DNA of 64,000 nt from Mycolicibacterium anyangense (GCF_010731855.1 NZ_AP022620.1:3038001-3102000), one strand, 5' to 3'; counted from the first letter of the stretch, positions 34,721 to 42,842 are shown. Notes: generated by a model from the letters alone, not told the origin. Program-made: numbers and translations.

Positions 34721-35968
34721 TCAGCCGCGCTGAGCCAGGAAGGCGACGTCGACGAGCTCACCGGTGCGCACCTGCTCCACCTCGGTGGGGACCACCACCA
34801 GGCAGTTGGCCTCGGCCAGCGTGGCCAGCAGATGGCTGGAAGCGCCCGGCGCACCACCGAGGGCCTGCACCAGGTAGTCGCCGGTGTCCTGGTCGCGCAT
34901 CAGCTGCCCGCGCAGGAATCCCGTGCGCCCGGCGACCGAGGTGATCGGGGACAACGCCCGAGCCTGCACGACACGCCGCATCGGCTGCCGTTTACCCAGC
35001 GAGAGCCGGATCAGCGGGCGCACCATCACCTCGAACACCACCAGCGCACTCACCGGGTTGGCCGGCAGCAGGAACGTCGGCACCGCGTCGCGGCCAAGCT
35101 GGCCGAAGCCCTGCACCGAGCCGGGGTGCATGGCGATGCGGCTGACTTCCATGTCACCGAGCTGGGACAGCACCGTGCGCACGCCCTCGGCGGCCGCGCC
35201 ACCGACCGCACCGGCGATCACCACCACCTCGGCCCGGCTCAGCTGGCCCTCCACCACCTCGCGCAGTTCCTTGGGCTCGGTGGTGACGATGCCGATCCGG
35301 TTGACCTCGGCACCGGCGTCACGGGCGGCCGCCGCCAGGGCGTAGGAGTTGACGTCATAGACCTGACCGTTGCCCGGGGTGCGGTTGATGTCGACGAGTT
35401 CACCGCCCACGCTGATGATCGTCACGCGCGGCCGCGGGTGCACCAGCACCCGTTCGCGCCCCACCGCGGCCAGCAGACCGACCTGCGCGGCACCGATGAT
35501 CGCGCCCGCCCGCACCGCTACGTCACCGGGCTGCACGTCGTCACCGGCATGCCGGACGTAGGCGCCGGAGCGGACCCCGCGCAGGACCCGGACCCGGTTC
35601 TGGCCCCCGTCGGTCCACCGCAGCGGCAGCACCGCGTCGGCCAGCGTGGGCATCGGCGCCCCGGTCTGCACCCGCGCGGCCTGCTTGGGCTGCAGCCGGC
35701 TCGGGGTGCGGGTGCCCGCCTCGATGACACCCATCACCGGGAGGCTGATCTCGCCACCCTGCTCGTCGTCGTCGCCGACGGCCAGCACGTCGACGCTGCG
35801 CACCGCGTATCCATCGATGGCGGCCTGGTCGAAGCCGGGAAGCGGATGTTCGGTGATGACCTCCTCGGCGCACATCAACCCCTGCGCCTCGGCGATGGCG
35901 ACCCGAACCGGGCGTGGCGCCACCGCGGCAGCCGCCACTTTGGCCTGCTGTTCTTCTACCGAACGCAC
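34721..35968 (-). CDS. glp: Glp, MoeA/gephyrin-like molybdotransferase (MoeA1)
   Basis: 415-residue MoeA/gephyrin-like protein. Domain landmarks are the MoeA-type PLPGFDQAAIDGYAV in domain 1, the VYDVNSYALAAAARDAGAE and GAVGGAAAEG motifs of the MPT-binding domain (TTGG-type sequence replaced by VIAGAVGGAA), and LPANPVSALVVFEVMVRP. In place of the canonical signature GGVSxGxxDxxxxxL it reads IAGAVGGAAAEGVRTVL, so true molybdenum insertion may be lost. That fits Glp, a structural paralogue that binds GlpR and FtsZ. The start GTG 35968 has GAAAGG upstream. It lies between galU and rimJ. Confidence 0.85.
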   Translation of the reverse strand: MRSVEEQQAKVAAAAVAPRPVRVAIAEAQGLMCAEEVITEHPLPGFDQAAIDGYAVRSVDVLAVGDDDEQGGEISLPVMGVIEAGTRTPSRLQPKQAARVQTGAPMPTLADAVLPLRWTDGGQNRVRVLRGVRSGAYVRHAGDDVQPGDVAVRAGAIIGAAQVGLLAAVGRERVLVHPRPRVTIISVGGELVDINRTPGNGQVYDVNSYALAAAARDAGAEVNRIGIVTTEPKELREVVEGQLSRAEVVVIAGAVGGAAAEGVRTVLSQLGDMEVSRIAMHPGSVQGFGQLGRDAVPTFLLPANPVSALVVFEVMVRPLIRLSLGKRQPMRRVVQARALSPITSVAGRTGFLRGQLMRDQDTGDYLVQALGGAPGASSHLLATLAEANCLVVVPTEVEQVRTGELVDVAFLAQRG

Positions 35969-36015
35969 AGCGCGCCTTTCTGCCTCGAGCCCCGATCGCG
36001 GGCCCGCCGCAGCTC

Positions 36016-36939
36016 CTACTGTTCGGTCTTCTCGGTCAGGCCCAGCCGCGCGACCAACCATCGCCGCAAGTCCGGGCCATAGTCGTCACGATCCAACGCA
36101 AAGTCAACCGCAGCCTTGAGGTAGCCGCCGGGATTTCCCAAGTCGTGTCGAGACCCTCGGTGCACCACGACATGCACCGGATGGCCTTCTTTGATCAACA
36201 GCTCGATGGCGTCGGTGAGCTGAATCTCGCCACCCACCCCACGATCGACCCGGCGCAACGCATCGAAAATCGCCCGATCCAACAGGTAGCGGCCGGCCGC
36301 GGCAAACAGCGACGGCGCATCCTCGGCTTTGGGCTTCTCCACCATCCCCTTGACGCGCAACACATTCGGATTGACCGCATCAGGAACCGTCTCGACGTCG
36401 AAGACACCGTAGGAACTGACCTCGTCGGGCCCGACCTCGATCGCGCACAACACCGTGCCGCCCCGCTTGGCCCGCACCTTGGCCATCGTCTCGAGCACAC
36501 CGGTGGGCAACACCAGGTCGTCGGGCAACAGCACCGACACCGCGTCCTCGTCGGCCGAGAGCACCGGCTCCACACACGAGACCGCATGCCCGAGCCCGAG
36601 CGGCTCGTGCTGGATCACCGACTCGACCTTGATCAGCGCCGGGGCACGGCGCACCTTCTCCAGCATCGCCTTCTTGCCGCGGGCCTCCAGGGTGCCCTCC
36701 AGGACCAGGTCCTCCACGAAGTGCGCGACCACCCCGTCCTTGCCCTCGGACGTCACGATCACCAGCCGCTCGGCACCAGCCTCGGCAGCCTCTTCGGCCA
36801 CCAGCTCGATGCCGGGGGTATCGACCACCGGCAGCAACTCCTTGGGCACCGTCTTGGTCGCCGGCAAAAAACGCGTCCCCAAACCCGCCGCCGGCACAAT
36901 GGCCGTGCGGGGAATCGGGATCTCAGGCGGCGTCGTCAT
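36016..36939 (-). CDS. galU: UTP-glucose-1-phosphate uridylyltransferase
   Basis: 307-residue GalU. It makes UDP-glucose from UTP and glucose-1-phosphate, feeding arabinogalactan precursors (via UDP-galactose), trehalose and glycogen. The nucleotide-binding start PAAGLGTRFLPATK is followed by the catalytic EPLGLGHAV and the KPKAEDAPSLFAAAGRYLL motif of the family. It is cytosolic. It is separated by 47 bases from glp (start 35968), in the order galU-glp-rimJ-glpR, as in M. tuberculosis, and is divergent from the FTHF cyclo-ligase. Confidence 0.95.
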   Translation of the reverse strand: MTTPPEIPIPRTAIVPAAGLGTRFLPATKTVPKELLPVVDTPGIELVAEEAAEAGAERLVIVTSEGKDGVVAHFVEDLVLEGTLEARGKKAMLEKVRRAPALIKVESVIQHEPLGLGHAVSCVEPVLSADEDAVSVLLPDDLVLPTGVLETMAKVRAKRGGTVLCAIEVGPDEVSSYGVFDVETVPDAVNPNVLRVKGMVEKPKAEDAPSLFAAAGRYLLDRAIFDALRRVDRGVGGEIQLTDAIELLIKEGHPVHVVVHRGSRHDLGNPGGYLKAAVDFALDRDDYGPDLRRWLVARLGLTEKTEQ

Positions 36940-37001
36940 CGTTCACACCCTATCCGCACGTGGTGGCCCTTCCCTATGGCGCAATGGCTGCGCCCACTGT
37001 C

Positions 37002-37598
37002 ATGGTGGACGTCGTGCTCGCCGGAACGAAAGCTGAACACAGGGCCGCGTTGTCGGCCGCGCGCCGCGCCGCCGACCCTGCGGTGCGCGCCGCCGAGGCC
37101 CGCGCGCTGTGCAGCCACCTCGCCGCGGTGGCCGGACCCGGTGACACGGTGTGTGCGTACGTCCCGGTGGGTCCCGAGCCCGGCACCCCAGAGCTCGTCG
37201 ACCGGCTGCGTGACCTGGGCGCGCGGGTTCTGCTGCCGGTGACCCGCCCCGGTGATCCGGCGGCGCTGCTGTGGGGCGAGTACCGGCCCGGGGCGCTGGT
37301 CGACGGCCGGTTCGGCCTGCTCGAGCCGGCCGGGCCGTGGCTCGACGCCGAGGCGATAGCCCAGGCTGCAGTGGTGTTGGTGCCCGCGCTGGCGGTCGAC
37401 CGGCGCGGCGTGCGACTGGGTCGTGGCGGCGGGTATTACGACCGCTCGCTGCCGCTGCGCGCGCCGGGCGCGCGGCTGGTGGCGGTGGTCCGCGACGAGG
37501 AATTGGTCGACGAGTTGCCCAGCGAACCCCACGACGTGCGGATGACGCACGCGCTCACGCCGCGGGGCGGCCTGGTCACCCTTGCCGCAGGGTCCTGA
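37002..37598 (+). CDS. 5-formyltetrahydrofolate cyclo-ligase
   Basis: 198-residue ATP-dependent enzyme that converts 5-formyl-THF to 5,10-methenyl-THF, recycling a folate store. The hallmark LGRGGGYYDRSLP binds ATP/Mg and folate, and the final ELPSEPHDVRMTHALTP segment is typical. ATG 37002 puts the conserved start (KAEHRAALSAARR) about 8 residues in, as in the family. ATG 36984 is also in frame. It is divergent from galU and upstream of the Ruc homologue, as Rv0992c and Rv0991c are in M. tuberculosis. Confidence 0.9.
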   Translation: MVDVVLAGTKAEHRAALSAARRAADPAVRAAEARALCSHLAAVAGPGDTVCAYVPVGPEPGTPELVDRLRDLGARVLLPVTRPGDPAALLWGEYRPGALVDGRFGLLEPAGPWLDAEAIAQAAVVLVPALAVDRRGVRLGRGGGYYDRSLPLRAPGARLVAVVRDEELVDELPSEPHDVRMTHALTPRGGLVTLAAGS

Positions 37599-37713
37599 CA
37601 CCACGCACATACCTTGCACCGGTGGGCTCCCCCCTGGACCGCTTTCGCGGCATTTCACCACGTCCACTCCCCGTGCGCGGCGTGAGGGGAATGATACCCA
37701 CCGGATGGCGGTT

Positions 37714-37740
37714 CTAGCACTTGGCACGGTAGAGTGCTAA
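37714..37740 (+). promoter_or_regulatory. CIRCE-like HrcA operator upstream of ruc
   Basis: CTAGCACTT-N9-GAGTGCTAA matches the CIRCE consensus TTAGCACTC-N9-GAGTGCTAA with 7 of 9 bases in the left arm and 9 of 9 in the right. It ends 30 bases before GTG 37770. In M. tuberculosis Rv0991c is in the HrcA heat-shock regulon, so this is the expected site. Confidence 0.8.
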
Positions 37741-37769
37741 CAGGCTTTGGTTACTTCCCGGAGGTTCAT

Positions 37770-38096
37770 GTGCCGACCTACAGCTATGCGTGCACCGAGT
37801 GCGACAACCGCTTCGATGCTGTGCAGGCCTTTACGGACGATGCGCTGACCACCTGCCCCAAGTGCTCCGGTCGGTTGCGCAAACTGTTCAACTCGGTCGG
37901 CGTGGTCTTCAAGGGCAGCGGGTTCTACCGCACCGACAGCCGCGACTCCTCCTCGAAGAGCTCGGGCAAGTCCGACTCGTCGTCTTCGTCGTCCTCGTCG
38001 TCGAGTTCGGAGAAGTCCTCGAGCAGCAGCAGCGAGTCGTCCAGCTCGAGTTCGAGCTCCAGCTCGTCGACACCTGCCGCGGCAGCGTCGAGCTAG
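37770..38096 (+). CDS. ruc: Ruc (Rv0991c-like) redox-regulated chaperone, FmdB-type zinc ribbon
   Basis: 108-residue protein. The N-terminal FmdB-type zinc ribbon has two cysteine pairs (YACTECD and CPKCSG), and residues 60-108 are a disordered tail of nearly pure serine with some Lys, Asp and Glu. Its M. tuberculosis homologue Rv0991c (Ruc) loses zinc and unfolds on oxidation, then holds unfolded proteins and hands them to DnaK. The GTG 37770 has GGAGG six bases upstream and follows a CIRCE element, so heat-shock induction is expected. The TCG/AGC codon runs in the tail could slip in replication. It ends at 38096, overlapping the last codon of the EAL gene. Confidence 0.85.
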   Translation: MPTYSYACTECDNRFDAVQAFTDDALTTCPKCSGRLRKLFNSVGVVFKGSGFYRTDSRDSSSKSSGKSDSSSSSSSSSSSEKSSSSSSESSSSSSSSSSSTPAAAASS

Positions 38097-39289
38097 TTGC
38101 GCGGAACAGCCACCACCGGGGCCGGGTCACCATACTCGACGGTGTAGCCCAGCAGCTCGCCGCTGGAATCCTTGACCGGCCGGATCACCACCGGGGTGAC
38201 GTCGCCGTTCCCGTTCGACTCTTCGAACACCGAAAAGGCTTGGCCGAGTAGGTCAGTCGCGCGGATCTCGGCGAAGGTCTCCGGCGTGAAGCCGACGAGT
38301 TCGCCGATGTGCCGTCCGGTCGCCTGTCCCGCCGGGATCGCCAGCGCCCGGTCGAACAAGGCGCTCGACGCCACCACCGTGCCCGCCGGATCAATGAAGG
38401 CGATCGCGACCTCCTGGGCACACCCCTCGGCGCGCCAAGCCGACAGCGACTCCGTGAGCCGGGGCACTGACCCAGTGAAGTCCGCCATCGCCTGCGGCTG
38501 TCCAGCCAACACGGCCGGCACCGCACCGGCGGGAGTGGGCCGGCCGAACAGGAAGCCCTGGGCAAGGTTGCAGCCCATCACCCGAAGCGCGTCGACCTGC
38601 TCGGCGGTCTCGACACCTTCAGCCACGACCGCCAGTCCCAGACTGTGCCCCAACCCGACCACAGCCGCGACGATCTTGCGGCTCTGCCGATGCCGGACCA
38701 TCTCCGAGACGAAGCTGGCGTCGATCTTCAGCTTGGAGAAGGGCAGCGTGCTCAGCCAGGTCAAGCTCGAGTAGCCCGTGCCGAAATCGTCCATCGAGAT
38801 CATGCAGCCGAGGTTCATCAACCGCTCCAGCGTGCGCCGGGGCTGGTCCAGATCGTCGATGAACCCGTTCTCGGTGACCTCGATGTGGACCCTGCTCAGC
38901 GGGAACGACGAATCCGTCGCCGCGGCGGCCACCCGGGTCGCCAGATCGTCGTCGCGCAGTTGACTCGGTGACACGTTGAACCCGAGGAAAATCGTGTGCG
39001 GCCACTCGACGGCGGCCACGAACGCCGAGCGCATCAGCTGATCCAGCAGCCGGTCGAGCAGACCGAACCGGTCGGCGACCGGGATGAACTGCTCCGGGCT
39101 GATGTGGCCGCGAACCGGGTCGAACCACCGGGCCAAGACTTCAAAGCCCACGATGCGGCCGTCCGTCAGCGACACGATCGGCTGGAAGAACGGCTCCACG
39201 TGACCGACGGTGAGGGCGGTCGACAGCTGCTCCGCGAGCAGTTTGTCAGCGGTCACAGCACCCCCCTCCGGCATCGCGGGACTGTCCAT
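38093..39289 (-). CDS. EAL-domain c-di-GMP phosphodiesterase with C-terminal sensor-like domain
   Basis: 398-residue protein. The EAL domain (residues 15-260) keeps the catalytic set: the signature ExLxRW as FEVLARW, the metal/base residues in NVSPSQL, VTENGF, MDDFGTGYSSL, KIDASFV and AEGVETAEQ, so it should hydrolyse c-di-GMP. A PAS-like or GAF-like domain follows (FIDPAGTVVASSALFDRAL ... EIRATDLLGQAFSV), placed after rather than before the EAL. No GGDEF is present. ATG 39289 is chosen from the MDSPAMPEGG start. GTG and ATG variants further in exist. Its stop overlaps that of the ruc gene by 4 bases, tail to tail. Confidence 0.85.
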   Translation of the reverse strand: MDSPAMPEGGAVTADKLLAEQLSTALTVGHVEPFFQPIVSLTDGRIVGFEVLARWFDPVRGHISPEQFIPVADRFGLLDRLLDQLMRSAFVAAVEWPHTIFLGFNVSPSQLRDDDLATRVAAAATDSSFPLSRVHIEVTENGFIDDLDQPRRTLERLMNLGCMISMDDFGTGYSSLTWLSTLPFSKLKIDASFVSEMVRHRQSRKIVAAVVGLGHSLGLAVVAEGVETAEQVDALRVMGCNLAQGFLFGRPTPAGAVPAVLAGQPQAMADFTGSVPRLTESLSAWRAEGCAQEVAIAFIDPAGTVVASSALFDRALAIPAGQATGRHIGELVGFTPETFAEIRATDLLGQAFSVFEESNGNGDVTPVVIRPVKDSSGELLGYTVEYGDPAPVVAVPRN

Positions 39290-39436
39290 AAGCCCGCTTA
39301 TCCTGGCTTCAACGTACCCTCCGGGATGCGGGGGTAGCCATGAAACGAACAAAAATGTCATCACTGTCAGCGAGTTATCCACAGCGCCGGCTGGTGCTGA
39401 GCCCACGGCCGCGCGCGTTGCACCTACCGTGACGGC

Positions 39437-40090
39437 ATGGGCGAGTCGCTCAATCCGACACTGCTGGACCGTCTTTCCCGCGCGCTGCGACCCGACTTCG
39501 CGCGCACCGTCCTGGCCCGCCGCATTGCCGCCGCGGTGCTGGTAGTGCTGGCGGGCGTGGCAGCCCTGCGGCCCGACCCTGGTCGGGCCCACACCGACGT
39601 GCTCGTCGCGGCCCATGACCTCAGCCCCGGCATCACCCTGACCGCCGATGACATGAGGGTCGAAAGCCGTTCTGCGGCATCACTTCCCGACGGCTATCAG
39701 CGGGCCATGACCGAGTTGGTCGGCTCCACACTGGCCGGCCCGGTCCGTCGGGGCGAGGTTCTCACCGATGTGCGGGTGCTGGGGTCGCGACTGGCCGGGT
39801 TGACGGCCGGACCTGAGGCCAGGGTGGTCCCCCTGCACCTGGCCGACGCGGCGGTCCTGGACCTGATCCGGCCCGGCGATGTGGTCGACGTACTCGGTGC
39901 GGTGTCGGCAGAACCGGACTCCCAGCCACGGATGGTCGCCGCCGGCGCCATCGTGGTGCTGGTGTCCCCGAAACCGAAGGGTGTGGGTTCGGCTGACGAC
40001 CGGGTGGTCTTGGTGGCGCTACCGGCCCCGGCGGCCACCGCGCTGGCCGGTGCGACGCTGGTGCAGGCCGTCACACTGACGATCCACTAG
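39437..40090 (+). CDS. SAF-domain (CpaB-like) membrane protein
   Basis: 217-residue protein with an N-terminal membrane helix (RRIAAAVLVVLAGVAALR, residues 28-46) and a SAF domain (VLVAAHDLSPGITLTADDMRV), as in the pilus assembly protein CpaB/RcpC. The C-terminal RcpC-like part holds LIRPGDVVDVLGAVS. In pilus systems CpaB acts in the periplasm. No pilus genes are in this window. Such orphan SAF proteins are common next to mycobacterial mscL. It is convergent by 1 base with the small secreted protein. Confidence 0.78.
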   Translation: MGESLNPTLLDRLSRALRPDFARTVLARRIAAAVLVVLAGVAALRPDPGRAHTDVLVAAHDLSPGITLTADDMRVESRSAASLPDGYQRAMTELVGSTLAGPVRRGEVLTDVRVLGSRLAGLTAGPEARVVPLHLADAAVLDLIRPGDVVDVLGAVSAEPDSQPRMVAAGAIVVLVSPKPKGVGSADDRVVLVALPAPAATALAGATLVQAVTLTIH

Positions 40091-40303
40091 TCAGCCCGGC
40101 GGCGCGGGCACCGGTGTGGTGCTCGGGGCGCCCGAGCGGGCGATCGCACCCATCACCATGTCGGTGATCTCGTCGGTGCTCGACGTTGCAGGCGGACCGG
40201 GTGCCGGTGCCGGCGTGGGTGCGGCGTGCGCTGCGCCGGCGAGCCCGAGCACGACGGCGGCCGAGCCGGCGACCAGACCGGCCTGACGGCACCAGCTGCG
40301 CAT
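40091..40303 (-). CDS. small secreted Pro/Ala-rich protein
   Basis: 70-residue exported protein. A clear signal peptide (AGLVAGSAAVVLGLAGAAHA, cut near AHA-AP) leaves only about 40 residues: a Pro/Ala stretch, a helix DEITDMVMGAIARSG and a Pro-rich end. No cysteine. The family is not recognised. It is so short that coding is uncertain, but the clean signal peptide and codon use support it. Its stop abuts the SAF gene and its start faces mscL, 105 bases away. Confidence 0.55.
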   Translation of the reverse strand: MRSWCRQAGLVAGSAAVVLGLAGAAHAAPTPAPAPGPPATSSTDEITDMVMGAIARSGAPSTTPVPAPPG

Positions 40304-40408
40304 GGAAAACCTCCGCTGAACTCGGCTATTGGTCTGCTGCGGCCAAGCTAGCAGGTACTACCCTTCGAGGTCTCGTCGAAAACCCTCGCCACCAGAAAGG
40401 CAACGCTC

Positions 40409-40864
40409 ATGTTGAAAGGCTTCAAGGAGTTCCTCGCCCGCGGCAACATCGTGGACCTGTCGGTCGCGGTGGTGATCGGTACCGCGTTCACCGCGCTGGT
40501 CACCAAGTTCACCGACAGCATCCTGCAGCCGCTCATCAATCGGATCGGGGCGGACAAGAACACCGAGTACGGCATTCTGCAGATTGGGATCGGCGGCGGT
40601 CAGACGATCGACCTCAACGTCGTGCTGTCGGCGGCCATCAACTTCGTGCTCGTCGCCGCCGTCGTGTACTTCCTCGTCGTGGTGCCCTACAACCGGCTGC
40701 GCAAGAAGGGCGAGGTCGAACAGGCCGACGATACCCAGCTCAGCCTGCTGACCGAGATCCGCGATCTGCTCGCCGACGCCAACGGCGCCACCAAGAAGGT
40801 CACCGGCCCCGGCACCGGCCCGAGCCCCGATACCGCTACCCACACCAGCGCCGACCGGGACTGA
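40409..40864 (+). CDS. mscL: large-conductance mechanosensitive channel MscL
   Basis: 151-residue MscL. It forms a pentameric pore that opens on membrane tension to release solutes after osmotic downshock. The two membrane helices are [26 protein letters not shown] (pore-lining) and [18 protein letters not shown], joined by a loop. The C-terminal cytoplasmic helix bundle contains [11 protein letters not shown], followed by a hydrophilic tail of about 20 residues. The start ATG has GAAAGGCAACG upstream. It is followed by a terminator at 40894. Confidence 0.97.
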   Translation: MLKGFKEFLARGNIVDLSVAVVIGTAFTALVTKFTDSILQPLINRIGADKNTEYGILQIGIGGGQTIDLNVVLSAAINFVLVAAVVYFLVVVPYNRLRKKGEVEQADDTQLSLLTEIRDLLADANGATKKVTGPGTGPSPDTATHTSADRD

Positions 40865-40893
40865 CGCACCGGAACACCCTCTCCACACATGCA

Positions 40894-40925
40894 CAATGGC
40901 CCCCGGCTAGCGCCGGGGGCCATTG
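40894..40925. terminator. bidirectional hairpin terminator
   Basis: A perfect 14-bp stem, CAATGGCCCCCGGC and GCCGGGGGCCATTG, with loop TAGC. It lies between mscL (stop 40864) and the porin gene (stop 40945) and can serve both. The stem is GC-rich and followed by a TGTTG stretch rather than a T-tract. Confidence 0.85.
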
Positions 40926-40944
40926 TGTTGACGTGCTCAGGGAG

Positions 40945-41583
40945 TCAGTTCATGTTCCAGGGTTCGCCGTAGGTGGTGACGGAGTCACCGGCCTTGGAGA
41001 TCAGGCGGGCGAACGGACGCAGCAGCACACCGCCGGCCGCACCGGTCACGGTGCCGTGGGCGTTGGCCACGGCGACCGAGCCGTTGGGGCCCGAGACGTC
41101 CACCGAGAAGGTGGCCACTTCCTGGATGCCGGGGCCGTTGCCCAGGTCAGCGCTGATCGACACACCCGGGAACAGGTTCGGGGTGATGATCGAGCCCAGC
41201 GGGTTGAAGCCCGTCGGGGAGATGTTGGCGTCGTCGAGCAGGATGTTGGGGGTGGTGTAGCTGAAGTTGATGCCCACACCGAGGGACCACGGGAAGCCGA
41301 CCTGGTAGCCCAGCTCCAAGGTGCCCGCGAACTCGTCGGCGCCGGGGCCGACGACGCTGTAGACAGCCTTGCCGGAGTGGAACCACTCCCGGGTCAGCCG
41401 GTTGCGGTCCAGGGGGAACACGCCGTCCAGGAAGGTGTCCCACTGCTGAACCGTCAACGTGCGGCCACCGCCGTCGACCAGACTCAGCTGATTGTCCAAA
41501 CCTGCGTGAGAGGTACCTGTCCCGACGAACATCGCCGCGACGGCGGCGACGAGGGCCACCAGTACCCGACCGATTACCTTCAT
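40945..41583 (-). CDS. mspA: MspA-family outer membrane porin
   Basis: 212-residue porin close to M. smegmatis MspA, which forms an octameric goblet pore in the mycobacterial outer membrane for water-soluble nutrients. A signal peptide (cut before GLDN) is followed by DGGGRTLTVQQWDTF, VFPLDRNRLTREWF, FPWSLGVGINFSYTTPNILL, NLFPGVSISADLGNGPGI, and ends with the family C-terminus YGEPWNMN. The pore constriction in MspA is D90-D91-D93; here the mature residues read D90-D91-A92-N93, so one carboxylate is replaced by Asn. A 680-base region lies upstream with a CRP-like palindrome at 42132. The terminator at 40894 closes it. Confidence 0.95.
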   Translation of the reverse strand: MKVIGRVLVALVAAVAAMFVGTGTSHAGLDNQLSLVDGGGRTLTVQQWDTFLDGVFPLDRNRLTREWFHSGKAVYSVVGPGADEFAGTLELGYQVGFPWSLGVGINFSYTTPNILLDDANISPTGFNPLGSIITPNLFPGVSISADLGNGPGIQEVATFSVDVSGPNGSVAVANAHGTVTGAAGGVLLRPFARLISKAGDSVTTYGEPWNMN

Positions 41584-42264
41584 GTTCTCCCTAGCTATGT
41601 CGTCGATGACCCCGGAGAAGGATCACCGAATGTGTGGTCCGTGCGCGGGGTCACAACATGCTGACACCGGACACTGCGTGGAGCAGATCAAATGAGAGTC
41701 CTCACACTCTGCTCTTACGCTTTGCTCATCGTTGACACGAGGAACATAACGGCACCGCATCGAGGCGGCAACGCATAGAAGCGCGGTGCGTCGAATGCCG
41801 ATCCGCGAGACAAAGTTTGCTGGACGCCGGGGTTCATACCGTCGGAATCCGCAGGGGTGCCGATCCACCCCCACCATCCACACCAAGACCTGATGAGCGG
41901 CGCCCGCGACCCCGAGTGCAGCTGGAAGCAATGAGCTCCCGTGTTACCACCGGCAAGCCGTCACTGATGATGCGGCGGAACGTTGTCCCGAAGCCATTGA
42001 TCGCGGTCCGAGTCGTCCCGCCGGTCGTTCGGATCCCGTTCGTCAGAAGACTCCTGCGGGAGTTCGGTACCGAAGATCTTGTTAACTGTGTCGCGGTCGC
42101 GGCGTCCGGCACCCATCACAGCCCGCAAGATTTGTGATTAAGATCACAATCGGCCCATTTGCGCAGTTCACAGACTTGTAACACAAGAGCTCCCAGCGGA
42201 TTGGAACAACCTTAAGAAACGGTACGCCGAACGAGCGGCAACCGTGGAATGGCCAAACGGCGCG
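41584..42264. other. 680-base non-coding region upstream of the MspA-type gene
   Basis: Between moaB2 (stop 42265) and the porin start (41583). A long upstream region and distant promoter are known for mspA in M. smegmatis. Two open frames (41817-42137 plus, 41834-42112 minus) lack family-like sequence and ribosome sites, and I reject them as genes. The CRP-like palindrome lies near its distal end, and CTTGT-AAC-ACAAG (42175-42187) is a second small inverted repeat. Confidence 0.55.
42132..42149. promoter_or_regulatory. CRP-type palindrome TTGTGA-N6-TCACAA
   Basis: TTGTGATTAAGATCACAA is a perfect match to the TGTGA-N6-TCACA recognition sequence of cAMP receptor proteins, including mycobacterial Crp. 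It lies 549 bases upstream of the porin start and 116 bases from the moaB2 stop, so the porin is the only gene it can drive on the minus strand. Confidence 0.6.
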
Positions 42265-42762
42265 TCAGATCTCCAGGCTGGACAGCTGGCCGATGACATG
42301 GGCGGCCAGCGGGTTGAGCGTCGCCATGCCATCGCGGACGGCGTAGCGGGACCCAGCGATGTTGACCACCAGGGTGCTGCCCGAGATGCCCGCCAGCCCG
42401 CGGGACAGGCCGGCGTCGGTGATGCCCGCCGACAGCCCGGAGGCCCGCAGCGCCTCGGCAATCCCGAGGAGTTCGCGGTCCAGGATGGTGCGGGTGGCCT
42501 CCGGAGTGACGTCGCGGGGGGTCACCCCCGTGCCGCCGACCGACACCACGAGGTCAACACCCCCGATGACGGCGGTGTTGAGGGCGTTGCGGATCTCCAC
42601 CTCGTCGGCCGCGACCACCACGACACCGTCGACCACGAAGCCCGCCTCAGCGAGCAGCTCGGTGACCAACGGTCCGCTGTGGTCCTCCTCATCGCCGTGC
42701 GCGGTGCGGTCGTCGACCACGACGACGAGGGCACGGCCCACCAGCTCCCCTGGCTGTTCCAT
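42265..42762 (-). CDS. moaB2: MogA/MoaB-type molybdenum cofactor biosynthesis protein (MoaB2)
   Basis: 165-residue MogA/MoaB-fold protein. It binds molybdopterin for adenylylation in cofactor synthesis, and the family motifs are VVSVGGTGVTPRDVTPEATR (the GGTG loop) and GISGSTLVVNIAGS. The M. tuberculosis homologue Rv0984 lies after pepD in the same order. ATG 42762 has GGTGAG upstream. However, the same frame is open to GTG 42846, where GTG overlaps the pepD TGA (GTGA), adding 28 residues of plausible sequence, so a longer form is possible. It is likely co-transcribed with pepD. Confidence 0.85.
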   Translation of the reverse strand: MEQPGELVGRALVVVVDDRTAHGDEEDHSGPLVTELLAEAGFVVDGVVVVAADEVEIRNALNTAVIGGVDLVVSVGGTGVTPRDVTPEATRTILDRELLGIAEALRASGLSAGITDAGLSRGLAGISGSTLVVNIAGSRYAVRDGMATLNPLAAHVIGQLSSLEI

Positions 42763-42842
42763 GGAACTCACCGTATATCCGGCGGCCGACATCGCGGCAC
42801 CCGCATCGGCCAGCGTCATCGGAAGTTCACCCACGACGCGGA

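Noticed and set aside
41817..42137. 106-codon frame in the porin upstream region
   Set aside because: No ribosome site and an arginine-rich sequence with no family likeness. It also runs across the CRP-like palindrome.
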